The notes beneath the pieces were generated by a model. That model had not been told where the DNA came from. It ran no database searches and saw only the letters and a list, made by a program, of their open reading frames with translations. From Apostichopus japonicus (Eukaryota > Echinodermata > Holothuroidea > Aspidochirotida > Stichopodidae): a stretch of DNA of 64,000 nucleotides. Where the stretch lies: assembly GCF_037975245.1 (NCBI RefSeq), contig NC_092579.1:20962666-21026665 (forward strand). The letters are read 5' to 3'. Numbering within the stretch: position 1 is the stretch's first letter; the number at the start of each line of letters is the position of its first letter. Shown in pieces: positions 34,784-47,300 of the stretch. Made by a program: the position numbers and the translations under genes.

Positions 34784-35000
34784 TAGGCGGAGTGTATAGC
34801 CTAGTGGTTAACGCCGGCGTCTCCCAGTCATGAGATCCCCGGTTCGATTCCCCGCCGACAGCAAGGTGTGTCGTCTGGCAAGGGTGTTGTTCAATAACAA
34901 CTTCCCGACATGGACGTTAAATGGATGTGTGCCGAGAGATTGGCTTCGGTCAGCTTGCGAGTCTATAAGCCTCCGTGGCTTCTTTCGCGAGTTCCTGCTT
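34784..35000 (+). mobile_element. tRNA-derived SINE with intact pol III boxes
   Basis: The A box TAGCCTAGTGG (34797-34807) and B box GGTTCGATTCC (34841-34851) fit the pol III consensus with tRNA-like spacing. The body carries GGCTTCGGTCAGCTTGCGAG and CTTTCGCGAGTTCCTGCTTG, and the 3' tail is (CATA)n running into (TA)n to about 35150. The 5' edge directly abuts a (TA)n tract and a duplicated TAGGCGGAGTGTA. This is the best SINE copy in the window. Confidence 0.8.
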
Positions 35001-35009
35001 GCGGGAAGA

Positions 35010-35015
35010 TCACAT

Positions 35016-35078
<63 letters not shown>

Positions 35079-35152
35079 TACATATATATATATATATAAG
35101 TATATATATACATATAAATAAGTATATATATATAAATATATATGTGTGTGTG
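35010..35152. repeat. (CATA)n / (TA)n microsatellite forming the SINE tail
   Basis: CATACATACATA passes into a long TA run with occasional CA or AA interruptions and a short TGTGTGTG run. A separate TA run lies at about 34707-34772 on the other side of the SINE. Confidence 0.85.
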
Positions 35153-36633
35153 TTTAAGACTGGGATGGCTACCTTGGCACTGAGACATCCAGCACCCATT
35201 CTATTGTGGTAAAATGCCACATTATTGCATATAATTACAATATATGAATAAAGTCCTATTATTTTCTGACAACAAATCTTCATGGATCCCTTTTTTGGTT
35301 GTCATACATTGCAATTTAACCAACTCATAATCTGTCACTTTCTCCTTTATATATAGCTATATCCATTACCAATTTTGCATTGCCTTTTTTTTATTTTTTG
35401 GCATCTCTACTGAGGCCAATAAATACTATTTTTAGTGTATCTCCAAAGACAACATATTCACCAGCAATTCATCATCCAATTCTTGGCATATCCACATTTT
35501 ATCAACTCCTTAGGCTAGAAATATATCAATGTAATTGTCAGTGATGGATTTTTCCCCCCTTTTCCATAAGGTGTGTGAGATATAAATGCATCTAAAAACA
35601 TAAGGAAGAGTTTCATTTACATACTTGCCCCCAGGCAGCATTGATGCAGACAACATATGATGTCCCAATTTAAAATTCAGTGAAAATAGCCACAATGCTA
35701 TGCATACAAATGTTTGTACTGCATATATATATATATATATGTATGTATGTATGTACATATACAATCTTGACAATTCATTGTGGTTCAATGTGCATGTTGA
35801 ATAATGTATAATTCTATGATGATCATTCCCATACAGTGAGTTCTTTCATTCAAGTGTTTGTAGGCCTGCCTGACAGGAAGGGGGTGTCAGAGGGTACATC
35901 ACATGGATCAGCTTAGAGCCAAGCCGGAAGAAAAGTGGATAAAGTACAATGTAGTTTCATAAAATACGTTAGGAACATGATGTAAGAAATATTGATTGCG
36001 AGCAAATCGAAGACTTAAAATCTATTCTGGTTAGTGAATTGTATGCCTAAATTGACACATCACAGGTTATACTGATACAAACAAAGGCGAGATAAGAAAA
36101 CATTCTCTCGAAAGGTTACCCAATTTGCATAGATAGAAATGAACAACTGCTATGCTAACAACAAGATACACGGGAGACAATCATCTTCTTAATGTGTTTT
36201 TAATCTGAACCAAATAAGATATAGGTTGCACTATTTATAGCTTGTTGAAATGTCACTGGTTTCTGCTGTGAATTACAGAAATGAAATGAGCGTTCCTTTT
36301 TTATGTGCAGACACTACAGAGCCCTGCAAATGCTTTTCAGAGTTTTTGCTCAGGTTAGGCAAATATCACAAGGGCATATGGAGGAAGTGTGGGTGATTTA
36401 ACAGGATGTTTTTGTTCGCAAATGCACTTTTAGATAGTCTGCAATTTTAAAACATAACAGTAGTGCTATACAATTTGGAAACAAATATGGATGACCTTTT
36501 AAACCATAACCTGGCCTTGTAGACACTGCATCCTGCGCGAGCTGCTTCCTCATCATGTATCAAATCAGACAGAACTAATGTATTATATAAATGTATGAAT
36601 GTTCGTTGAATGTACGTATGAATGTACGAATGA

Positions 36634-36742
36634 ATGTTAAATATGAATGTAAGAGACTGACTTCGGTCAGCTTGCAGCTTTGATAGGCCAATGAGGCTTC
36701 TTCGCGAGTTCCTGCTTGCAGGAGGATCTAATATACATGCAT
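36634..36742 (+). mobile_element. 5'-truncated copy of the SINE
   Basis: It carries GACTTCGGTCAGCTTGCAGC, CCAATGAGGCTTCTTCGCGA and GTTCCTGCTTGCAGGAGGAT, matching the 3' body of the SINEs at 29187 and 34784. It ends in a TATACATGCAT tail. Pol III boxes are missing, and the 5' edge joins an (ATGAATGT)-like simple repeat. Confidence 0.75.
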
Positions 36743-37320
36743 TACCAACTTCAAGGACTTGTGATTTCCTCTGCACTTTATCAAATCAGAGTTAAGTGTG
36801 GAATATAGTGCAGAGACATGCACAGGATTCCTCAGGGCTGGGAGGGGAGGTGGGGGGGGGAGAGAGGGGAATTCCAAATTTCCTCCAACAGAATTATGGT
36901 AGCGGCATGAGCCTTTAAGGACAAATGGGCAGCAAATGTAGTTCCTCCGTAGGGTGGTTCTTGGGGGTCCTAAATTAAATTTTAAATTCCAGTAGCTCCC
37001 ATGTCTTTCTGCACCCACATATAGATGATGAACGAAACAGATTGTCAACAGTTACCTATTGCAACACAATAAACAATGGAAAAGCGACTATATACAGAAA
37101 GCAACCAAAGTTACGACAAATCAAGTTCGATGAAAATTTTATTTTTCACTTTTATTAATCATCAAGATATTAACACAGCATCAAGTGAAATCAATAACTC
37201 AAAAGTGCTAGTATAAATCAAGACATACATAGATATATAGCTATTAACTCTGTATATGTTACTGCTTTACATTAAAGTGCACCAATGTTTAAGGCATGAT
37301 TCGTTTTAGTGATCATCCGC

Positions 37321-37345
37321 ATGGCAGACTATGAACCAATTAAAG
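37321..37345 (+). other. Possible isolated first coding exon
   Basis: An ATG in good initiation context (CCGCATGG) opens MADYEPIK and runs into AAAG followed by the donor GTAAGA, phase 1. I found no matching downstream exon. It could be the start of an unseen plus-strand gene or chance. Confidence 0.2.
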
Positions 37346-38769
37346 GTAAGAAATTAATTTTGATACGCTGTCGACCGATAAAAAAATTTGAAAACAAATG
37401 CAAGTTCAGTCAATGTTGTATTTCGATACCAATTTTAATATTAAAGATATGAAAGCTTCAGCATCAACTTATGTGGCTGGACTATTTAGTCTCAGACAGA
37501 ATATGTATGAGGTCATTGTTTGCAGAAACAACCCTTAAAACACAATACTCAGTAAACATGACAGTTTATGACCTCAAATAATGTGTTTATGAATGCATTA
37601 TACAAATTATCAAGGGATTAGTGCTGGATGTTATATCCGAGAGTGATCCGTTGTTTATGTGAAGTTATAACAACATGTGCTGGTTGATTTAATATATATT
37701 ATTATATATTATTTACAGCAGAATTATTGAAAATTTAGAAGTCAACATAACTATCAATAATTTTCTTTCCCTTTGCTTGGACTACGATATATCCAGAAAA
37801 AAATTATGCCTGAAGTCATGTTCAAATCGTTAATTTTGGTATTAACTGGAAAATTCAAAAAACCAAACACAGAAGACTATTCTTAGAATATTTCTGCCAG
37901 CTCAGCTGCAAGCGAAAGAAATAGAAATATATAATAAAATTTGTTGCTATATGGTACATATTGTGGGTTAATTGTTAACTTATAAATAATTACAAAATAA
38001 ACTATATACATATCATGATAATTTGTCTTTAAATTAATAACTTAAAAAATGTAAACTTTGTTTACATGAGAAATTTATCAAAATTAATTTGCATTGTCAA
38101 TTGTATGATGAATGTTAATTAGTATTCAATAATACCCTAGGAGTCGTGGGCAGTCGAAACATCGAGCTACAGACCATCTACGTTGAAAATAAATTAATGG
38201 CGCTCTCAGAACACGTTCAAAATCAACAGAGGGCGCATTCTCATCTAGTCTCACGAAACTTGACAAACTGCGGCCTACGACACAGCAGATCATAACTGTA
38301 CCATGAGCTGGTCACATGAAGTGTTTTCAATTTTGTTCTTATTTACTGAAGACAAGATCTTTTGGAACAAGTTTTTAAAGATCTTTTGGAACAAGTTTTT
38401 CAAGTTCAGCTAAACGTTTTAAGTAAATTAACTTTTCTGTTTCCCAAAACGTTCTTTTCTGTCCGTGAAACTGCAACTAATCAAGCTCCCAGCACTTCTG
38501 CAGTATGCAAGAACATTGGGCGTGTTTGAACCCTTTCACGCGATCTTGTTACTTTAATTCAGAGAATGTTAAGCATTAAGAGTTCAGACCACAGAAATTA
38601 GGACCTATATGACAGCCACCTTGGCATTGAGAGACATAAACCGTCATGTCACTGTGGTTATGCACACCCCACACATTCCTCACTTACTGAATCACTTTTC
38701 ATCCTTTTAAGTTGCAGGGATTATGATTGAATTTGAATATAGTACATAAATAAACGTTTATTATCTTAG

Positions 38770-38771
<2 letters not shown>

Positions 38772-38814
<43 letters not shown>
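38772..38814. repeat. (TA)n microsatellite
   Basis: About 21 uninterrupted TA units. ORFs across it on the minus strand are artefacts. Confidence 0.9.
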
Positions 38815-38816
<2 letters not shown>

Positions 38817-40031
38817 CTGAAGCAGAACTGGTACTGTATGTCTCTTTGGTTTGCATTCTTTGTGACATCACATCCCTGGCAACACAAGCAACTTGTATTT
38901 GGGATCAGTCAAAATGACTTCAGGACCAAGTTTAAGCGTGTTCCATAAATGTCACAAAGGTGTCAAATTTTAGAAAAAATCCTTCACTTTTCAAATAAAT
39001 ATAAAAAACTGACAGTGACCTTTAGACCAGGAGTTCTCAATTAATATTCTTTATATATGATGGTCAGATTGTTCGTCCAAAGGCCAAGACAGACTAAAAA
39101 TCTCACTTTAGATAAAATTAATCAATGTGCAGGGTAGGCTAGCTCAATTAGCCTATGGTCTTAAGGTTATGATATAGCAAACCTCCTGCTATAGACTGTC
39201 AGCCGGCTACAGCAAGTTCAATTGTACGTCAACTGTCTTCCCTAGACACAAAGTACATTTGATATATGGACCATTGCACTAGCAATTCAAAATCATCTGT
39301 TCATAAGTGAAATGCCACAAATGAGTGCGTGCCACAAATCCTTATAATGGAATGTAAAACGGTAACTTTTAATAAATTTACAATCACACACTTAAACCAT
39401 TTGCAACAGGAATTCACCTTACTGGCCAAAAATATGCTAGAAATATGAAAGAAATATGCTAGAAATATGAAAGAAATATGCTAGCAAGTCAGATAATGAT
39501 ACAACAAGCATTCTACTGCCACGATGCATGCAGCAGATATTCAGGGCAAAGCTTTTAAGAAAGTTTTGTAGTTGTGCATTGCATTGGGTAGGCCCCCCCC
39601 CCAAAAGGGATTCTCTCAAAGCATTTCTTCCTCGCTGATACAGCGAATCGTCTAATTAATTAAACACTTCTCGATGCCCGGCACAGCAAATTTGGAGACT
39701 CAAAAGCAAATACCTGAAAATACTCACTTTTGGCAATGTTTAGCATGCTAAAAATTTGGGGCCACCAGCTTCTTAAGCCTACCAAAACTTTACACTGTAG
39801 TTCAAAATACTACTATAACATCACTGAGAATACTGTACAACTGCAAAGCCAAATGCTATCCGAGAATTAATAGCCAACATTGCAAAAGGAATTATGCAAA
39901 TATATATAGCTAGTTTTGTACACAAAAAATTTCACTATTTTCAGTTTCTTGTTGAAGAATAAAAAATTCCAGAAAGCACATAATTGCTGACGTAGAACAG
40001 TAAAGGCTAAAGATGTCGTTGGCATCACAGC

Positions 40032-40037
40032 TTTATT
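40032..40037 (-). terminator. Candidate MPV17L poly-A signal
   Basis: TTTATT on the plus strand reads AATAAA on the minus strand, about 480 bp past the predicted MPV17L stop. Confidence 0.3.
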
Positions 40038-40518
40038 TCATAGGCCGGAAGCTTTGACCCGCAGAAGACGCATATTAACAACAACCAGAAACAGAATTGT
40101 GTTCATAATTCCATGATTGTAATTGTCTTAATTGCACGGTCATAATTACATGAACTTAAACCAAAAACACACACAGCAAAAATATATAAATAGAAATTAC
40201 CACATTTTAATTATTCTTCTGTACTTTCAACTTCATTTAGACATTGCTTGTGCATTATAACTGAAAGATTTCATTGTTTTCATTGCATTACCACCTCAAT
40301 CAAAGTACTTGGTCAAATTTTACATTCTCTCACACAGAACATTTATACAGCAAACTTAATGTCTCGCAGAGCATAGCGACTACATGCAATTCTTAACACT
40401 AGAAACGAGAAACATTTTTAAGGGCGGAGAATTTGTGCATCGGCGTGAAAGATAGCTATAGACGTCTCTCGTAGAATGAGGAACCTCCAGACCATGTTGC
40501 CATGGTTTCCTGGCTACA

Positions 40519-41343
40519 TCACTTTTTCTCTTCCAATGGCGATGTCTTCCCTTCATTTCCGTCCGACTTTGCTTGCAGAGCGAGGAGAGGCTTGGCTTTC
40601 TCTGGAACCTCCTGGAAAAAAAAAGAGAAGACCAACGGCACAATAATGAGTCAGACAGCAAGCTGTATCATTAACCAATTAAGTCACTCAGCATGTGACA
40701 TTTCCTCCCCTAGAAAAATATCCACATTTTGTAGATGCGTGAAACATTTATATAGCTCTGTTGATCTGCTCAGATGGAGATAACACTGGCAGTTCGTGAG
40801 TATGCTAGTAAGTTGCAATGTAAACTATACTGTACATCTCCCATAAAAATGGATACTATCTTTTGGGGCAACATGAACCATAAAGTTTAGGAATCTAGTG
40901 CTTTATTCCTACAGCAAAAACCTGGCAATATTTGTACTTGATTATCAGTAAACAATAAAACATTTGCACATGTCATACCTTTACATTTCTTTGCAAAATT
41001 TGATTGAAAACTTCTTTTAATTAGTTTTTTTTGGGGTATCTCAAAGGAGAAATATGCCCAAATTTGAATATTTAGTGGTCCAACAATTGTAATATTGTAA
41101 TATACTATGTTACATCAAGTGAAATTTCATCCAGGCTTTTTCAGGATTTACCATTCTAATTTGCATCGCTCTCGGCTGTGATTAAATTCCACCGAATTTT
41201 CCCACAAATGAATAGGAATAACTCATTTCACTGCAACTACTGTACTGTACTGAAGCAGACTACTATACTGTGCAATGTTTACATGGTTACCACAGTATAC
41301 CTTACAGGACAGCTATTTAAATGGGGCAGGGGGTGGGGGAGTG

Positions 41344-41383
<40 letters not shown>

Positions 41384-44300
41384 AAAGGCTTTAATACGAC
41401 TCCAAAAAAAACAATCAAACACAATGTAGTTTGTTTTGAATGGTAATTCCCAATTTGATTGTCTGGTGCGATATTTATGGACTGTAGTAAAATAATTTAC
41501 GATCATATTGTGTCTTCACAGACTGCGAACTACGGCAGGCCGCAATATCAATCGCAGTCGAATAAAAATCGATAGCATAAGTTCCAAATGTAACACCAAA
41601 ATCCAGCCATTTTCACTGTTTATCAATAGATGTGAACCTTTTCTACAAAACAAAGACTATCGAGGTGTCGATCAACACACGATCGATCATTCATAGCAGG
41701 AAAAACTCTCCGGGATAAGTGAAGTCACTGAATTGGTGCATTGAACTGTGAATTTATAAATGGTACAAACAGATATATTTGTGGCACACTTATCCACTAT
41801 AACAGGTAATTCAGAAAAACCTACACAGCTGTGAGCGTTTATGTGACATGTGTTAATACTACAGCTCTGTGAAGCATAACTGAGGTGCATATATAGCTAC
41901 AGATACAATGGCTGCTTACACCAGCTTTTTGAGTTGATTTAAATCAATCTTTTGATGTTACATTCTTATACTACAAATCTCATATCATTAGATCTCATTA
42001 GCTCGACGAGCCAACATTGATCTTCAGATAGAGGAACGATAGTCCAAACTTTTGAAATGCTCATGCACAGTTTTTATCTAGTGTTTGATATATATATATG
42101 CCACAATGAAAAACGTCTGGACTACGAAATTATGAGTTCTTTAATTGCTTAAACTCGTTAACCATCATTTGGTGGAAAAATCTAGGACATTGTTTTAGTT
42201 TGATCAATTACAACCTCATTTTGAGTATTTAGTAAATTGTTAGGTTTTTGGCAATAATTGCTGACCAATCTCAAAATGCTGTCTTAAAGGAATTGTAAAG
42301 AGAGGCAAAAAAAGAATCATAAATTGCTCATTTTGGTACCAAAATTCAATGAAATATTGCCATTGTTCAGTCTGAGTCATTATATGTATAACATTTGAAA
42401 CACGATGATTTCTAACAGGTGAAAAAAAAAATATCATGGAAATAATTGTTCCACAAAGTGTGCTGTCATGTTTTAAAGAAGTCATTTTAGCATACATCTG
42501 GCAATCTTGGAATAACTTTATAATATTCCGTAAGAAAAAAAAAATGGAATATACCGTACCATGTGACAGGCTATACAGTATGTGCTTGCCTTTCAATACC
42601 CATCTACGTGCGGTATCAAGAAGGGATACATTTGAGGGACAATTCTAACCTGTTATATGATAGGCAGGTCTATACTCCCTGCAAAAGCCTTTGAAATACA
42701 TGAATATTTAGCCAAATTCCATGGAGACACCCAGTTCATACGTTTTTGGCAAGCGTAGTAGCGATTAGACATGTATATTATTAAATGGCACTAACCACCT
42801 AGAAATGTATTAGAAATACAGGTAGAAATGTATGTAGAAATCACATGTTATTCACGATGTATTGTCCATACAAGTCAAGCATTTAGCTGTTACCCATACC
42901 CTGACATGACTAATTTACCAATTTTGGCAGAGATATAAATCTAATTGCTTTACGTATCTTGTTTGAGCACAGGCACGTCAAGGGTCCCAAGGCAACTTGA
43001 TGAAACACGGACGTGATTATGATAGGAAGGCATGAAGCCAGAAGTTTGTACTGTAGTGTAGGGGCCTAGGCCTACTGTAGCTAGGCCTAATTAAGCCTAA
43101 ACATTAGGACCCAACTTGCAGAAGTAGTGGAATCGTCTAAGGCAGCATTTTTAGTTTTGCTTAGTTCATTTTCAAAATCCCCAACACGTGTAGACCAGAT
43201 TGAATTTCGGATCCAGTAAATTAAGTGGCCAGTTAGTCCAGCGCACTATACTGTATATGGTGTGCCAGACAACAAGTGCAGTAACACCCATGCGCTGGTA
43301 TATGAGGATGTATTAGGATGTAAACATGTGCTGTTCCTATAGGTTAGTGCCTTCTGTTTGCATACATGTCCGTTAGGAGAGTGCCGGCTGCAAACGTCTT
43401 GCAAACGTACGTATCTAGTGATGGAGATGAGGAAGTATGGAAGGTTATTATTGATGGAGACAGGTACGAACTGTGTGTGTGAGATCGGTAAATAGGTCTT
43501 AATTTAACAATTTTCAGACTCAGGCAATAATCCTTCAGTATGCTTCTTACATTGATGACAAAGTCACAAACGGAAATCTACACCCAGAGTCCCAGACAAT
43601 GTAATCAGAAAGAAAATTGACGTACTGTACTGATTCCTAGCCGCAATTCCATAAGAATATTTAATGTAACACCAAAAGTTTGATGTTTTAAACAATTTTC
43701 AAGGTTTTTGCAATCACATCCACCTGCACACCAAGATCATCCACAAATATCTTTTGGAGTTTCATATTGTTTTTTCGTAACATGTTTTGATACTTTTCTT
43801 CTTCTGTTTTGACCACCACAGGAAACAAAAACACACACAGATGTGTCCACTTAATTCACACACATATCAGCTTCCGTAGATTCGGTTTGCCCGAATTAAA
43901 TAAAGCACACTTTGAAGAGAGCCTGTATCCACATGTATGATATTGAATATTATACCCAGCATGTCACTGACAACAACCAGCTGTTCAAGTTATCCACTTT
44001 CACCTTGTATAATATTCACTATGTAGGCCTATATACACAACCATTATACAGTCACTGTACTAATTTCAATGATGAGTACTGTACTCCAATACATGGTTTA
44101 GATATTTACAAGTGAAAACATTTACATGTCTTTACTACAGGTATATACATATTATTGCACTTTCACATCTACAGCACCTAGTTTATAAGTTGCTACGGCA
44201 ACACTTTAGCACTGCTCCCATGATGACCCACTGACGGCTTGCAGGTCAACATGATGACTATTAACCTCTTCCATTTAAATGTATCATTTCTTCAGTCTAT

Positions 44301-47300
44301 AATAGTATACAGTTTGCTCAGCATTGACCATTATTATGCATGGTTATAAAAATGATTTAGAATGTACCAACAATTACAAGCAAAAACAGTCTGCTTGCTT
44401 CCTCCATCCCCCTCAACCCCCACTACCCCTTCTCCTGCTCCATTCCAACCCTTGCCCTGGTAACTCTCCTACTTCCTACACAATGTACATCCTTCCCCTC
44501 CAGTATCCAATCTTTGCCCAAGTAACCGTTTGATTTCCTGCGCAATTCCCCTCCCCCTCATTCTTCATTTTAACCCTAACACTGCCACTTCCTACATAAT
44601 CCCCTTCCCTTCCCTCCCCACCCCCCTCCCCCCTACTTCATTCTGACATTTTCCCAAGTAACCCTGCAAATTCATATAAGCTAGATTCTCCTCCACCATT
44701 TCACTACAGTCCGTACATATGGTTCAATTTAGGGAAGGTGGAAGATTTTACAGATATGAACAATGCAATCCCACAGCCTTCTGTAGTAAAACATATACTG
44801 TACCTCACACACTTTTAGATGTTTCAGCTTTTAAGCTCAACACTGGTGTAACCGATCAAGTGGTAAATTTATTCAACCACATAGTTCAAAGGTGACAGCA
44901 ATAAAACTTTTCCGAGTGCACTTTAAATTTGGCACGGCTTTATTCATGTCAACAGTAATACTGTATGGTAAAGCATAAGTTATAACAATTTATATATGGA
45001 AAATTCCCAACATCCCTTATCAATATTTACCAACTGCTCTCTTATCAATATACTGATAAATTTGTTTACTGACCAAACAATTAGATGATATCCAACTTCC
45101 AAGTATATATATAGATGCACATATGTAGGTCTAAAATAAAATGCCAAGTGGCTGTGAGATATGGTACTGTACCACCCTATACTGTAGAAGCACATAATTA
45201 TAAACAGGAGATCTATATCAATCGTTCTTCCCAAGTGGCTTAATTTTGAATTTTTGTATGCATTTCAAATTGAGCAAATCCACAATTACATGGCAATTTT
45301 GTTAATAAACCTGAAGTAACAACCAACCTAAGATACCTTGCAAATCTTAATTGTCAACATCATATTGCTAACACTGGACAAAAGTCTGACTTTTGGGTTC
45401 CATTTTGTTTATCGCAAGTGACCATGCAAGTTTCTTGCACTCATTAAGATGGACCTTACAAACTTGTACAAGTTTCCTCACAAGCTAATTTCTGACCACC
45501 ACTGGTTTTCATGAATAATACAATATTTCACTAAAGGTTGAGCTTCCATGGGGGGGGGATGTCCCAAGTGACCTTGACCTCCACAGAAAATAAGTTAGGG
45601 TTCCTGTACTTAAATTTACATAATGAGTATAAAATTCCATTACCACATAAGACAATAGGGATTTAAATTTGCAGCCACCAAAGTGGATCACAGTACTAAC
45701 TCACAGTAAAGCGAACATGTACTGAACTGTATTAGTGATTAGTTTCTTTTAATGTTAGTTCTGCCAGTCACCATGGTGAACAAAATGGCCGACACCTGAA
45801 ATCCAATCAGCCTAATGTATCATGCTATGGTTATTCCTACATCATCTCTAGTATACTGTACCGTTAAGACTTGGAACAGGTACTTGTATTAATGCACCAA
45901 CCGATACTAACATATATGCTACCATGCAGCTATCACCCACAGTACATGCACTGAAAGTACCAACAATGTTATGTACCTACAACCAAACAGGCTTGTAATA
46001 CGAGTACAGTGGAATGAGTTATAAGAAGAAAGGAATTTCCCTTGGTGTGAGTACAGCTATGAGTGTACAAGCATGAGTATCTTATCTTGCATTAGCCTAC
46101 AGTACTACATTTCAAGTATTATGAGTACTAATTTATGAGGTCTATTACAAGTACTACAGGTAACTTTGCTATGAGTACAAGTATGGAGATATTCCAAAAA
46201 GGTTGTGAGGAGACAGGTAAGCGAGGAGCGAAGTAAATACTACAAATCTGACACCCAACCACCAATAGAGGTAACCTTTAGTCTGTCATCTCGCTTGTCA
46301 AATGACACTTCTTGGGGAATGCCTTGTTCACACTTCCTACTTCACTTCCTACTTCACTACTTCACTTCACACTTCCTTCACACTTCCTAATTGGATAAAT
46401 CATATAGCATGCAATGTTTAAAACATCCGTGGCAGGGTAGGTGGGGCTACGGATGGGGGGGGGTGGAGGGGTGGGGTGTCTTTAAATGCAAGATTCAGGG
46501 TTTTAATTGATTCCTCAAATTAAGTGACATTACATCAAACAGCAGACCTTGATAATTTTTCTAAAATATAATTTAAATTAATTCTAACATGAATAATAAT
46601 AAAATATTGACAATGGGCGTTTTAAGCATTTCATCATGAAAGTCTCATCTATGGGCAAATTAAACTCATATTGTTACTTAATGCATTATTATATCAACAT
46701 CAGGCAAGGAAGGGACAGACCATTGAAATTGTTGATTGTTACAAAAAGGCTGAGGTGTAAGTGTTATGTGTGAATTGTACATACTATGGATTTCAGTGAT
46801 TAATCTCAATGATGCAAATTTCCTGCCTCAGCACGAAAATAAAGAAATTAATATACTCACAACTCTCTTCATAATTGCTAGTATGGTGGTCCAAAGGTAG
46901 TTCACTGTTGCTATGTATGCCACTCTTAGATGCGTTGGTAGTACTAGAAAGTTAACAAGCTGAAACCAAGTAGTAAAATTAAATTACATGAAATCAGGTC
47001 ACAAAAAAATTCAGACCCTGAATTATTATCATTTGTATTAATAGTAAGAATGCAAAGATAACAATAATGTCACTCAAAAACTCGGTAGAATTGCAATTGT
47101 ACTGGAAAATTTGACCTTGCCAAAAACTTAAAAAAATAATCGCTGCTAAAGTAAGAGTAGAAACAGCAATTTATGTAAGTTATAAATCCTTGAAGTCATA
47201 AATAATCAGGTAAAAAGCTGGAAATTACATGAGCAACGCATTTTTTTTTTATAATTCAGAATGCTTTTCATCTTGACAGCTACCTATTTAATACAAATTG

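Larger units (their letters stand above)
33206..40518. other. Repeat-rich intergenic DNA between NUBP2 and MPV17L
   Basis: No confirmed gene. It contains the SINEs at 34784 and 36634, several TA microsatellites and a 24-bp tandem pair near 38357-38400 (AGATCTTTTGGAACAAGTTT). A 22-bp tandem array lies near 39434-39483 (ATATGCTAGAAATATGAAAG), and a possible first exon is at 37321. ORFs in 34.5-35.3 kb reading Tyr-Ile-Tyr-Ile are translated TA repeats. Two similar CCTTGGCA(C/T)TGAGA stretches at about 35173 and 38621 hint at another dispersed repeat. Confidence 0.45.

Noticed and set aside
34522-35283. Several ORFs with Tyr-Ile-Tyr-Ile runs
   Set aside because: They are translated TA microsatellite and SINE tail sequence.
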